Shown one piece after another: positions 1 through 8,902 of a stretch of DNA of 64,000 nucleotides. The DNA is from Flavobacterium notoginsengisoli (GTDB taxonomy: Bacteria; Bacteroidota; Bacteroidia; Flavobacteriales; Flavobacteriaceae), in assembly GCF_014207905.1 (NCBI RefSeq), contig NZ_JACHLB010000011.1, positions 1 through 64,000 of the forward strand. Reading direction: 5' to 3'. Position numbers and translations under genes: made by a program. The notes under the pieces are model-generated. The model saw nothing but the letters and a program-made list of their open reading frames with translations. It was not told where the DNA came from and ran no database searches. Position 1 is the first letter of the stretch. Every line of letters begins with the position of its first letter.

Positions 1-61
1 TTTCTTCTTCTCTATTTCCTGCCCAAACCTGCCTGCTTCCCAGAATTTCTTCTGAAAACCG

Positions 62-138
62 GTGCCCTAGCCCCGATAGGAGCGGAAATCCTTTTGCTTT
101 TTTCTTTAAAAAGCAAAAGATTGGAGCGGATAGCGGGA
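62..138. repeat. Structured intergenic element (possible flavobacterial ncRNA or repeat)
   Basis: The stretch folds into a hairpin: CCTTTTGCTTTTT (90-102) faces AAAAAGCAAAAG (108-119). An outer stem pairs CCCGATA (72-78) with TAGCGGG (131-137), with one mismatch. The octamer GGAGCGGA occurs twice, at 79-86 and 123-130. The element looks like a conserved sequence common in Flavobacterium intergenic regions and could correspond to the Rfam Flavo-1 motif, but this is recall and was not checked. The rest of 1-327 holds no convincing gene. Confidence 0.45.
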
Positions 139-238
139 TAAAGCTCCTTAATAAGATTACAAATTTAAATAATAGCCTACATCATGCGCATAAGACGCAC
201 TGCGCTGCGCCTCTACAGACAAATTAGATTTTAACTGC

Positions 239-320
239 ATACTATTATATATATGTATAAAAAACAAACCCGACAGGTTTTGAAATCTGTCGGGTTTTAT
301 ACTATTATATATATGTGTAA
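239..320 (-). terminator. Hairpin terminator of the Block C operon, flanked by direct repeats
   Basis: AACCCGACAG (267-276) pairs perfectly with CTGTCGGGTT (287-296). On the minus strand the stem is followed by a T-rich run, as expected of an intrinsic terminator just after the last gene (stop codon at 328-330). The hairpin sits between two 22-bp direct repeats, 239-260 and 299-320, that differ at one position (ATACTATTATATATATGTRTAA). Confidence 0.7.
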
Positions 321-327
321 TTATTGC

Positions 328-2262
328 TTACTTTATTGCTTTTATTCCTTCGAGAGTTGGAACAACTTGTTTTATCGTACCGTCGGAATTGAATTCTAAT
401 TTATCGATACAAACTTCTCGATGAAAACCGCCTGCATTTCCCATTTTAATTCCAGTCGGATATGAAAAACGGTGATAGGTAATATACCATTCATCTTTAT
501 TTGGAATTTGCAAAACAGAATTATGTCCAGTTGCATAAATACCAAGTTCCGGTTTTCCTTGAATAACTATATTGTTTTCTGGTATTTCTAATGGTCCAGT
601 TGGTGAATTTGATATTCCGTATCTGACTTTATAGTTTGGACTTCTGGTATCGTCTTCACTCCAAAAGAAATAATATTTTCCATTTCTGTAAATTACGTAG
701 GTTCCTTCACGAAAAGATGGATTTACAGCTATAATTTTCTGGGTATTTGGTTTTAAAGAAATCATATCTGAATTTAATTCGGCTACAGCCATATACATAT
801 TTCCCCAATACAAATAGCTTTTACCTGTTTTAGGATCTGTAAAAACATCTGGATCAATTTCCTGTCCGTCGTTAATGCCTTCTGGTCTTTGGGCTACAAT
901 TGCTTTTCCACTATCTTTAAAAGGACCTGTCGGATTATCTGAAACTGCTACTCCTATTTTTTGTGCTGCTGTAAAATAGTAGAAATATTTATATTTTCCT
1001 TTTATCTTTTTTTCTACAATACAAGGTGCCCAAGCATTTCTAGTTCCCCATGGCACATCTTTCTTAAGATCTAAAATAATACCTTCGTCTTTCCAATCTA
1101 CTAGGTTATCTGAAGAGAATGTTTTGAAATAATATCCAGACCAATCGTTAAATCCGTCACTAGTTGGATAAATGTAATATTTCTTAGTTTTATTGGAATA
1201 CAGAATTTCAGGATCTGCATAATATCCCTCTAAAACTGGATTATGATTTACTTTTGAAAATTTCTCTGGCGTTCCCCATTTGTCTGTTATTCTCTTTAAT
1301 TCAGAACGTGTAATTGGCAAAATGGTTCCGTGACGCGGGTTAAAATCCATAGAGATGTCGTTATCTATGACTTTAAAGTTTTCTAAATCTTTTGTTTTAG
1401 TAAACTGATATTTTCCTTTTGAATAGACATCATACATTAAAATATAATCTTCTGAATTATTAAGCTTGAAAATACTTGATCCTTCCACTTTTTCTTTGGT
1501 CTGCTGTAAATAATTGTCGTTTTCTTTCCAATTTCCAGAAGTCAAATCAGTTGTCGTTGCAGTTTTTATTCCAGCAGTTTCGGATTCGGTTTTATAGAAA
1601 AGATGATAAACTCCATCTTTTTGAATTATATCACCATCAATACAAGCTCCTTTAGATTTTGGGACAAATAATAATTTCGGATTGCTTTCTAAACCTGTAA
1701 AATCTTTATTCGCATAAGCGTAATAAATTTTATCTGGTTCTGGACCATGCTGCATACTAAAGTAAATCATGTATTTTCCTGCTTTGGCATCATAAATAGT
1801 TTGAGGCGCCCAAACTCTTTTTAAATTTTCATTACCAGGAAATGTAGTTTGGATATTTACAACTGTACTTTTCCAGTTAACTAAATCTGTACTTTTAAGT
1901 AAGATCATTGCACGATTGCTGTCCCAGCCTTTTGAAGAAGTCATGTCTGTTAAAACCATATAAAAAGTTTTACCATCCTCTCCACGCAATATATGTGGAT
2001 CACGAACTCCTCCAGTTGAACTGATAATTTTACTATCGATAACCGGTTTGTTTCCATTAAGGCTATAGTAATGATAACCATCTTGGCTTACGGCATAATT
2101 TACGGCTTCTTCTTCGACTTTATTTCCAATAAAATAAACGAATAGATAGGCAGTTAAATCTTTGTCTGCAACTGTTGGCGGAATCCCATTTGTTTTATCC
2201 TGCGCTTGTAAAAAAGTTGAAATTAACAATAATATTACAAGACTGATTTTTGTTTTTTTCAT
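328..2262 (-). CDS. Tandem double GH43 glycosidase (arabinofuranosidase/xylosidase type), secreted
   Basis: This protein carries two complete five-bladed GH43 beta-propellers. GH43 enzymes are inverting hydrolases that mostly remove alpha-L-arabinofuranose or beta-D-xylose. Numbering from the ATG at 2262, module 1 has D88 (RDPHI), D209/D211 (CIDGDI) and E260 (VEGSS). Module 2 has D350 (YADPEI), D470 (EIDPD) and E519 (REGTY). Both catalytic triads therefore look intact. I prefer the start at 2262 (MKKTKISLVI...) over the ATG at 2289 because it begins directly with a signal peptide ending ...LQAQ. It is the last gene of Block C and lies 50 bp after the GH51 fusion gene. Periplasmic removal of arabinose side chains is likely; the exact linkage cannot be read from the sequence. 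Confidence 0.88.
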   Translation of the reverse strand: MKKTKISLVILLLISTFLQAQDKTNGIPPTVADKDLTAYLFVYFIGNKVEEEAVNYAVSQDGYHYYSLNGNKPVIDSKIISSTGGVRDPHILRGEDGKTFYMVLTDMTSSKGWDSNRAMILLKSTDLVNWKSTVVNIQTTFPGNENLKRVWAPQTIYDAKAGKYMIYFSMQHGPEPDKIYYAYANKDFTGLESNPKLLFVPKSKGACIDGDIIQKDGVYHLFYKTESETAGIKTATTTDLTSGNWKENDNYLQQTKEKVEGSSIFKLNNSEDYILMYDVYSKGKYQFTKTKDLENFKVIDNDISMDFNPRHGTILPITRSELKRITDKWGTPEKFSKVNHNPVLEGYYADPEILYSNKTKKYYIYPTSDGFNDWSGYYFKTFSSDNLVDWKDEGIILDLKKDVPWGTRNAWAPCIVEKKIKGKYKYFYYFTAAQKIGVAVSDNPTGPFKDSGKAIVAQRPEGINDGQEIDPDVFTDPKTGKSYLYWGNMYMAVAELNSDMISLKPNTQKIIAVNPSFREGTYVIYRNGKYYFFWSEDDTRSPNYKVRYGISNSPTGPLEIPENNIVIQGKPELGIYATGHNSVLQIPNKDEWYITYHRFSYPTGIKMGNAGGFHREVCIDKLEFNSDGTIKQVVPTLEGIKAIK

Positions 2263-2311
2263 TTTATAATAAATTAAATCCTGCTGCATATTTTTAAAAC
2301 AATGAAACAGC

Positions 2312-4870
2312 TTATTTTTTAGTTTTAATACGAATCACAGTAAAAGAATAAGGTGGCAATTCTTTAGAAATTGCTTCTTTTAAAGTAATATTTTGAGTTA
2401 TTGGTCTGGCATCTGTTTTTTCTGGATTTCCGCTTAATACAGTGTAACTCGTATTTTCTGTGGTTGCCAAATTAGCTATTTCAATTGATGGCATAACGCT
2501 TACGGGAAGCACATTGACCAATTTTACAATCAAATCTCCCGAAATGCTTTCTTTTACAGCAGAAACTCCAATTCGTTTATTTACATCGCTATTATCCGAA
2601 GCTTTGACACTTCTCTCTATATAAATATCTCCTGGATTTTGACCGTAAAGTTTTTGAACAAAATAATTTACTGTCGGTTTTACTTCATTTCCATTAAAAT
2701 AAATAAGATCTGGATTCCATTGTGTATGTTTTTCTCTTGCCAATAAAGGCGCGTAAGAAGCCATTGAAACTACATCGCCATTTCGTTCAACTCCTGTAAG
2801 ATATAATGCCTCCGCTAAAGCATTGTAAAACATATTGCCCCACGATGCATATTCTCCCAGATAAACTTTAGACTTTGAACGATCATAGCTATCATAAAAA
2901 TCGTGATTATTAATAAACCAGCCCGGAGATTGGTAATAATGTTCATCTACAAGTGGAAGTTTCAAATCATCGGCTATTTTCCAGCCTTCTCTATAATCGG
3001 TTCCTTCAAAAAAAGGTCCTACCGTACCAATAATTTTAATCTCTGGATGTTTTTGCTGTATTGCTTTAACAATCATTCGGTAACGTTCTTCAAAAACATC
3101 GCTGATTAAATCTTCATTTCCAATTCCAATATATTTTAAATTGAAAGGCTTTGGATGTCCTGCTTCAGCTCGTTTTTTGCCCCAAACTGTATTAATGCTT
3201 CCGTTGGCATATTCAATTAAATCTAAAACATCTTGAACATATTCGTCCATATCTTCCATCGGAATTCCGAATTGCTGTCCGGAACCTCCATCAGAAGAAT
3301 TTTGACAAGGAACTCCAGCAGCTAAAACTGGAACAGCTTCTGCCCCTAAATCTTCACAAAACTGGAAATATTCAAAATAACCCAATCCCATTGATTGATG
3401 ATATCCCCAAATATTTCTTGATCCAATTCGGCTTTCAAGTGGACCGATTGTATTTTTCCATTTGTAAATATTATGCAATCCATCTCCATGAGCTACACAT
3501 CCGCCAGGAAAACGAACAAATTTTGGATGCATGTCGGCAATCGTTTCTGCTAAATCTGCACGAAGTCCGTTTTTACGATTTTTAAATGTTTTCTGCGGAA
3601 AAAGCGAAACCATATCAACAGCGGTTTCTCCGTTGGTGCTAATTTCCAAATGAGCATCATTTACTGTTTTAGAAGATTTTAAAACCAAATTAAACTTCTT
3701 CCATGTATTTGACGGAGTAAATTCCGCTTCCGCTAAAGTTTCTCCGCTTGCTGTTTTCAGACGAACAATTGCTTTTGTTCCTTTAGCAAAAACACTAAAA
3801 TCGTATTTTTCATTCGCTTTAAGCGCAATTCCTTCAAAACCAGAATTCGAAATACTTCCGTTTTTGATTACGGCATAATTTGGATTATTAGCGTGAATTG
3901 GATTTACATTTTCAATTTTAAAATCACCGCTCCAAGCCATTGACGAATTCCATTTTTCGTCACTTCCTTTTCTATCATGAAGAGTATATTCGAAATCACG
4001 ATTCTGAATCAATTCTCCATACAAGCCACCATCAGCCGCATAATTGATGTCTTCAAAGAAAACACCCGTAAGCATATTGCTTATCTTTTTTGAATTCTGA
4101 CCGTTTATTTTAATTGTAACATTAATAGGCTTTAAACCCAAAAACAACAAACTATCACTTTTTGGAGAAGTATTATTCTGTTTATCTCTAAACTTAACCG
4201 ACTCCATATTTTTAATCATGTTTTCGACTAAACTCCAATCAACTTTATGCATTGTTCCTTGTAAAATCTCATCTTGCAGTTGAATTTCGCTTCTTAATTT
4301 TAATGCAGAAGCATTCGCATCAATTATTGTTGAAGTGTACTGTTTAAAATCTTTTGTAGCACAGGAATAATTATTACCGCTTTCGCTAAAGTGAATCAGA
4401 TATTGTCCCTCATTTTTACTGACCTGAACATTTAAAATGATCGATTTATCTTGCTCTTTTCCAACAAAATTTTTCATTCCCTGAATATAATTTTGCCTTC
4501 CCCAATTGACCAAATCTTTACTTTCTGAATGCGCAAAAACGTTGTCTCTCACGCTCCAAAAGCAATGAAAAATTCCACTATTATCTTGAATCAGAAAAAC
4601 TTCAGACATACTTTTTCCCGTTGGTCCCCAGCTTCCAAAATCTGATTTCAGAAAACTGAACTCTGGACCAATCGCAAACCAGTTTTTCTGATCTGTACTC
4701 CAAGCAAAATGAAGTCCGTTTTTGCCATTATTTTTTAAAGTGGAATAGGCGAACAAATATACCTTTCCAGGATTCTCTTCTTTTATTTTGATACTAAATC
4801 CCGATAATCCAAAAAGAATTGAGAAAACTAAAAACAGCTTTAAAGTATTTCGAAGCAAAAAAACTTTCAT
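2312..4870 (-). CDS. GH51 alpha-L-arabinofuranosidase with an N-terminal degenerate GH43-like region
   Basis: Residues from about 245 to 852 form a GH51 retaining alpha-L-arabinofuranosidase. The acid/base is E586 (GIGNED), the active-site His-Tyr lies in DEHYY, and the nucleophile is E673 (LGEYA). After the signal peptide, residues 30 to about 190 resemble a GH43 propeller (KVYLFAYST, FAWSTDQKNW, SKDLVNW). This part is only about half a propeller and lacks the first catalytic Asp, having SMSEVF where RDPH-like sequence is expected. It may bind glycan or be a structural remnant. Its start overlaps the GH27 stop codon (TAATG), which implies translational coupling. At 852 residues it is about 200 longer than the second GH51 in the window. 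Confidence 0.88.
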   Translation of the reverse strand: MKVFLLRNTLKLFLVFSILFGLSGFSIKIKEENPGKVYLFAYSTLKNNGKNGLHFAWSTDQKNWFAIGPEFSFLKSDFGSWGPTGKSMSEVFLIQDNSGIFHCFWSVRDNVFAHSESKDLVNWGRQNYIQGMKNFVGKEQDKSIILNVQVSKNEGQYLIHFSESGNNYSCATKDFKQYTSTIIDANASALKLRSEIQLQDEILQGTMHKVDWSLVENMIKNMESVKFRDKQNNTSPKSDSLLFLGLKPINVTIKINGQNSKKISNMLTGVFFEDINYAADGGLYGELIQNRDFEYTLHDRKGSDEKWNSSMAWSGDFKIENVNPIHANNPNYAVIKNGSISNSGFEGIALKANEKYDFSVFAKGTKAIVRLKTASGETLAEAEFTPSNTWKKFNLVLKSSKTVNDAHLEISTNGETAVDMVSLFPQKTFKNRKNGLRADLAETIADMHPKFVRFPGGCVAHGDGLHNIYKWKNTIGPLESRIGSRNIWGYHQSMGLGYFEYFQFCEDLGAEAVPVLAAGVPCQNSSDGGSGQQFGIPMEDMDEYVQDVLDLIEYANGSINTVWGKKRAEAGHPKPFNLKYIGIGNEDLISDVFEERYRMIVKAIQQKHPEIKIIGTVGPFFEGTDYREGWKIADDLKLPLVDEHYYQSPGWFINNHDFYDSYDRSKSKVYLGEYASWGNMFYNALAEALYLTGVERNGDVVSMASYAPLLAREKHTQWNPDLIYFNGNEVKPTVNYFVQKLYGQNPGDIYIERSVKASDNSDVNKRIGVSAVKESISGDLIVKLVNVLPVSVMPSIEIANLATTENTSYTVLSGNPEKTDARPITQNITLKEAISKELPPYSFTVIRIKTKK

Positions 4871-6240
4871 TATTTTTTACTTTTTAATTGATATAGAACA
4901 GAACTGTGCGGTTTTAAGTCTGCTCCGATTTCTTTTGAAGTTATTTTTGATTTTTCGCCAGTCCACATATTTAAAATTTCGGCAGAACTAGAAATACCAA
5001 GATCTGAAAGATTTACTGAAACTTTCTGTGAATCTTTATCTGAAATATTAAACAAAGCCAGATAAATACTTCCGTCTTTAGCATTTTTTGAAGTCACTGC
5101 AATCTTTCCGTCTTTTTGAAAAAGCTGTTTTACAGCTGTACTTTCGTTATGCATTTTTACAACATCTTTATTTGTCAACAATGATAAAGTAAAAGCATCA
5201 TTACTTGGCAAATCTCCTCCAAAAAACAATGGCGATTTAAAAATGTTAAAAAATGTAATTAAAGTATATTGCTCGTCTTTTGTTAAACGAGTCATTCTGT
5301 CGTTGCCACGTTCACCTCTTATTGAAATACGTCCTAACGGAATCATATCACAATCTGGCCATGTTCCTGGAGCAATGTGCGGATACCACTTTTGAGCAAC
5401 ATCCATTAAATGTGTAATATGCGGCCAAGTATCCCAAACATCATCAACCATACGCCACATATTAGCGTGTGAAGTAACGTGAGAAGCAGCTGAAATTGGT
5501 GTTTCTCCAGGCGAAGTGCTTAAAACAATTTTACGACCGCATTTATCAATCGCATTTCTTATCAAATTGATTTCTCCTTCGTGATATGGTCTTGATAAAT
5601 CATCAATTTTAATAAAATCTACTCCCCATTGTGCATAGAGTTCAAATATAGAATCGTAATATTCCTGCGCTCCCGGTTTATCTGCCAAAATCGTATAGTT
5701 ATCTCTTAACCATTCGCATTGTAAAGCTGTTGTATAAATTTGATCTGCCGTAATTCCTTTAGTTCCTTTAATCGGCATTTTGTCTTCAACCGCTTTTTTA
5801 GGAATACCACGCATGATATGAATTCCGAATTTTAATCCTTTATTATGAATATAATCTGCTAATGGTTTAAAACCTTTACCATCTTTTGCTGAAGGAAATC
5901 TATTTACAGCAGGCAAATATCTTCCGTACTGATCTATAACATAACGCGGGTCTGTTTGGTTGTAACCTCCTGCTTTATCATTTTCAACAAACCATCTGAT
6001 ATCAACAACTATATATTCCCAACCGAACTTTTTGAGTTCTTTTGCCATATAGTCAGCATTGGCTTTTACTTCATGTTCTTCTACAGTTGGACCATAACAA
6101 TCCCAGCTGTTCCAACCCATTGGAGGTGTTTGCGCCCATTGTTTAAATTCTTCTTTTTGAAATGTTTTGGTTTGTGCATTGGATAAGACAGATATAAAAA
6201 ATGTTCCTATCACAATAGTAAGTAAGTTTGTTTTTTTCAT
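4870..6240 (-). CDS. GH27 alpha-galactosidase / beta-L-arabinopyranosidase family enzyme
   Basis: GH27 enzymes are retaining hydrolases of terminal alpha-D-galactose, and some members release beta-L-arabinopyranose. The N-terminal signature TPPMGWNSWD is present. The nucleophile is D213 in FIKIDDL. The acid/base is D267 in WRMVDDVWDTW, placed by aligning it with the WRNFAD region of human alpha-galactosidase A. A signal peptide (MKKTNLLTIVIGTFFISVLSNAQ) points to the periplasm. The stop codon overlaps the start of the downstream GH51 gene. The family is secure, but galactosidase and arabinopyranosidase activities cannot be told apart from the sequence. Confidence 0.9.
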   Translation of the reverse strand: MKKTNLLTIVIGTFFISVLSNAQTKTFQKEEFKQWAQTPPMGWNSWDCYGPTVEEHEVKANADYMAKELKKFGWEYIVVDIRWFVENDKAGGYNQTDPRYVIDQYGRYLPAVNRFPSAKDGKGFKPLADYIHNKGLKFGIHIMRGIPKKAVEDKMPIKGTKGITADQIYTTALQCEWLRDNYTILADKPGAQEYYDSIFELYAQWGVDFIKIDDLSRPYHEGEINLIRNAIDKCGRKIVLSTSPGETPISAASHVTSHANMWRMVDDVWDTWPHITHLMDVAQKWYPHIAPGTWPDCDMIPLGRISIRGERGNDRMTRLTKDEQYTLITFFNIFKSPLFFGGDLPSNDAFTLSLLTNKDVVKMHNESTAVKQLFQKDGKIAVTSKNAKDGSIYLALFNISDKDSQKVSVNLSDLGISSSAEILNMWTGEKSKITSKEIGADLKPHSSVLYQLKSKK

Positions 6241-6370
6241 TGTGGTTAATTTTATGTGTAAAATTTACATTTAAAAATAATAAAAAAAAATCCCTTCCCT
6301 ATATTTTTTTAAATTAATAGTCTTACATGATGGGATTTAATATATTATCAAGTTTTTTTCTCGATAATCC

Positions 6371-6394
6371 GATATAACATTTGTATGCTATATC
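6371..6394. promoter_or_regulatory. Inverted repeat between GH95 and GH27
   Basis: GATATAACAT (6371-6380) and ATGCTATATC (6385-6394) form a 10-bp inverted repeat with one mismatch and a 4-base loop. It lies in the 179-bp gap just after the GH95 stop codon. On the minus strand it has no clean T-run, so it could be a weak terminator, an RNA processing hairpin or an operator. Nothing else is recognisable in the gap. Confidence 0.35.
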
Positions 6395-6419
6395 TGGTTT
6401 AAACTATGATTTCTATCCT

Positions 6420-8888
6420 TTATAAAGATTGAACAACATAAGAAGTTCCTTTTTTCGTTTCAAATTCTGCAACATAACCTATTGAAGATTTTTTGCTTTC
6501 AATGTTTAATTTTTGAACTCTAAATGGTTTTTCTGATCTAATTTGACACTTTCCGCCTAGATTAGATACAATTTTACTTTGAGTCATTTTACCGTCTTTC
6601 CATTCTATATCTACAGTAAAATTTCCTTTTGCACTAAGCCCTTTAATTTCCCCATCTTTCCAAGCGTCTGGAAGAGCGGGAAGCAAATGAATTTCTTTAT
6701 TCTGGCTTTGCATTAACATCTCGATTACGCCGGCAGTTCCCGCAAAATTTCCATCAATTTGAAAAGGCGGATGCGCATCGAAAAGATTTGGATAGCAGCC
6801 TCCATGCCCGCTGTATTCTGTATTGTTATCTTTGGTTAATCTTAATTGGTTCTTGAATAATTGATAAGCGTGATTTCCATCCAAAAGTCTTGCCCACATG
6901 TTTACTTTCCATGCTAAACTCCAACCAGTTCCATCGTCGCCTCTTAATTCTAAAGTTTTCTTTGCTGCATTAGCTAATTCTGGAGTTTTAAGCGGTGAAA
7001 TTAAATTGGCAGGATGCAACGCATAAAGATGTGAAGTATGCCTGTGATGCGGATCTTCTTCTTCAAATTCTTTATACCATTCTAATAATTGTCCTTTACT
7101 TCCAATTTGAAAAGGTAGCAATTCGTTTGCTGCTTTATTTACTTTTTCTCTGAAATCTGAATCGGTATGTAAAATTTTAGAAGCTTCGGCAGTATTTTCA
7201 AACAAATCTTTTATGATTCCAATATCCATTGTAGAAGCAGTTGTAACAGTACCTTGCTTTTTCCCATCATAGAAATATTTATTTTCTGGAGAAGTCGAAG
7301 GCATTGTAACCAAATAACCATTTTTATCTTTCTGAAGCCAGTCTAAACTAAATTCTGCCGCTCCTTTTATAATTGGATACACTTTCTTTAAATAGGCAAC
7401 ATCTCCTGTATATTCGTAATGTTCCCATAAATGTCTGCTCAGCCAGTTAGCTCCCATATACCAGTTGGCCCACATAGGATCTCCTTTTCCAAAATCGCCT
7501 ACAGGATTTGTCATTGCCCAGATATCAGAGTTATGATGCAACACCCATCCGTTGGCATGATAATAGCTTTTGGCTGTTTCCGCTCCCGTTACCGAAACAT
7601 TTTTAATGAATTCGTCAAGCGGAAAAAATAACTCAGACAAACTAGCTGATTCAACCGGCCAGTAATTCATCTGTAAATTGATATTTGTGGTGTAATTACT
7701 GCTCCAAGGTGCGCGAAGTTTGTTGTTCCAAATTCCTTGCAAATTAGCTGGCGCATTATGAGTTCGTGACGAAGAAATCAATAAATAACGACCGTACTGA
7801 AAAAATAAAGCTTCAAGTCCAGAATCTTTTTCTCCTTTTGCATATTTTTCTAATCTTAAATCTGTCGGTATATTTGATTTATCACTTTCTTTTTCATTCA
7901 GTTTGAATGAAACTCGCTTGAAGAAATTTTGAAAATCTGCAATATGTTCTTTTAATAAACTATCATAATTTTTAGAGGTAACTTTTTTAATTGGAGCTTC
8001 AGCCAATTTATGTTCGTCTTTTCCTTCACTATCAGGACATTTATTAAATCCGTTGAAACTAGTTGCTGCCGAAACAAAGAGTAAAATCTCCGATGCATTT
8101 TTAATGACTAATTTATTTCCTTCAGAAGTTATTTCTCCATCTTTTACGATTGGTTTAATAATCAATTCAAAACGCATTCCTCTACAACCAGTTGCGTCTT
8201 CATAAACGATTGGTTCTTTGTTGTAATCAATATAGTTTGGATCTGAATGTGATGGCGCTTTTCCTTTTAAAACTAAAGACTGATTCTGTATTGTTTTTTC
8301 ATTTTTTAAAAGACTCGCCGCATCAAGTGATATAGAAAGTTTCTTTGATTGATCTGCCGAAAGTTTGATTACAATACATTGCGCAGGTGCCGAAGCAAAT
8401 ATTTCTCTTTTGTAATTTACGCCGCCAACGCTAAAATTAGTCAACGCTAATCCAGTTTGTATATCAAGACTTCTATTGTAAGAATCAGGTTTTAACCCAT
8501 TAAAATCTTGTTTCAAAATAAGATCTCCCAAAGGCATAAAACTTTCGCTGTATGGTCCCTGCATATTTTTAGTCAGCTTGTAAGCTTTCTCGAAATCTTC
8601 TTTTGATAGTGCTTCTCTGATAAGAGCTAAATTTTGAAAAGCATCTGGATTTACATTTTTCTTAACTGGTCCACCGCTCCACAAAGTAGCTTCATTAAGC
8701 TGAATCAATTCAGAATCCACTCTTCCAAAAACCATTGCTCCAAGCGTACCATTCCCTATTGGCAGCGCTTCTGTCCATTCGACAGCAGGCTGTTTGTAAT
8801 GCAGTTTTAAATCTTGTTGTGCAAAAACAGAAAATCCTGTCAAGGTTAGCAATAATAAAAGGCTTTTTTGAAGAGAATGATACGGCAT
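6420..8888 (-). CDS. GH95 alpha-L-fucosidase / alpha-L-galactosidase
   Basis: GH95 enzymes are inverting hydrolases of alpha-1,2-linked L-fucose, and some plant-polymer members prefer L-galactose. The protein shows the N-terminal beta-domain (WTEALPIGNGTLGAMVFG, NEATLWSGG) and the (alpha/alpha)6 catalytic barrel. The family's active-site residues are visible as the two Asn of TTNINLQMNYW, E535 (SPENKY) and D712 (QIDGNF). The signal peptide ends ...FSVFAQ. At 822 residues it has the usual family length. It lies 15 bp after the GH51 gene in the same operon. In this setting it would trim fucose or galactose from plant glycan side chains. Confidence 0.92.
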   Translation of the reverse strand: MPYHSLQKSLLLLLTLTGFSVFAQQDLKLHYKQPAVEWTEALPIGNGTLGAMVFGRVDSELIQLNEATLWSGGPVKKNVNPDAFQNLALIREALSKEDFEKAYKLTKNMQGPYSESFMPLGDLILKQDFNGLKPDSYNRSLDIQTGLALTNFSVGGVNYKREIFASAPAQCIVIKLSADQSKKLSISLDAASLLKNEKTIQNQSLVLKGKAPSHSDPNYIDYNKEPIVYEDATGCRGMRFELIIKPIVKDGEITSEGNKLVIKNASEILLFVSAATSFNGFNKCPDSEGKDEHKLAEAPIKKVTSKNYDSLLKEHIADFQNFFKRVSFKLNEKESDKSNIPTDLRLEKYAKGEKDSGLEALFFQYGRYLLISSSRTHNAPANLQGIWNNKLRAPWSSNYTTNINLQMNYWPVESASLSELFFPLDEFIKNVSVTGAETAKSYYHANGWVLHHNSDIWAMTNPVGDFGKGDPMWANWYMGANWLSRHLWEHYEYTGDVAYLKKVYPIIKGAAEFSLDWLQKDKNGYLVTMPSTSPENKYFYDGKKQGTVTTASTMDIGIIKDLFENTAEASKILHTDSDFREKVNKAANELLPFQIGSKGQLLEWYKEFEEEDPHHRHTSHLYALHPANLISPLKTPELANAAKKTLELRGDDGTGWSLAWKVNMWARLLDGNHAYQLFKNQLRLTKDNNTEYSGHGGCYPNLFDAHPPFQIDGNFAGTAGVIEMLMQSQNKEIHLLPALPDAWKDGEIKGLSAKGNFTVDIEWKDGKMTQSKIVSNLGGKCQIRSEKPFRVQKLNIESKKSSIGYVAEFETKKGTSYVVQSL

Positions 8889-8902
8889 GTATTTATTTTT
8901 AT

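Noticed and set aside
62..138. tRNA gene
   Set aside because: The size is similar, but there is no acceptor-TpsiC pattern; the long A/T hairpin does not fit a cloverleaf.
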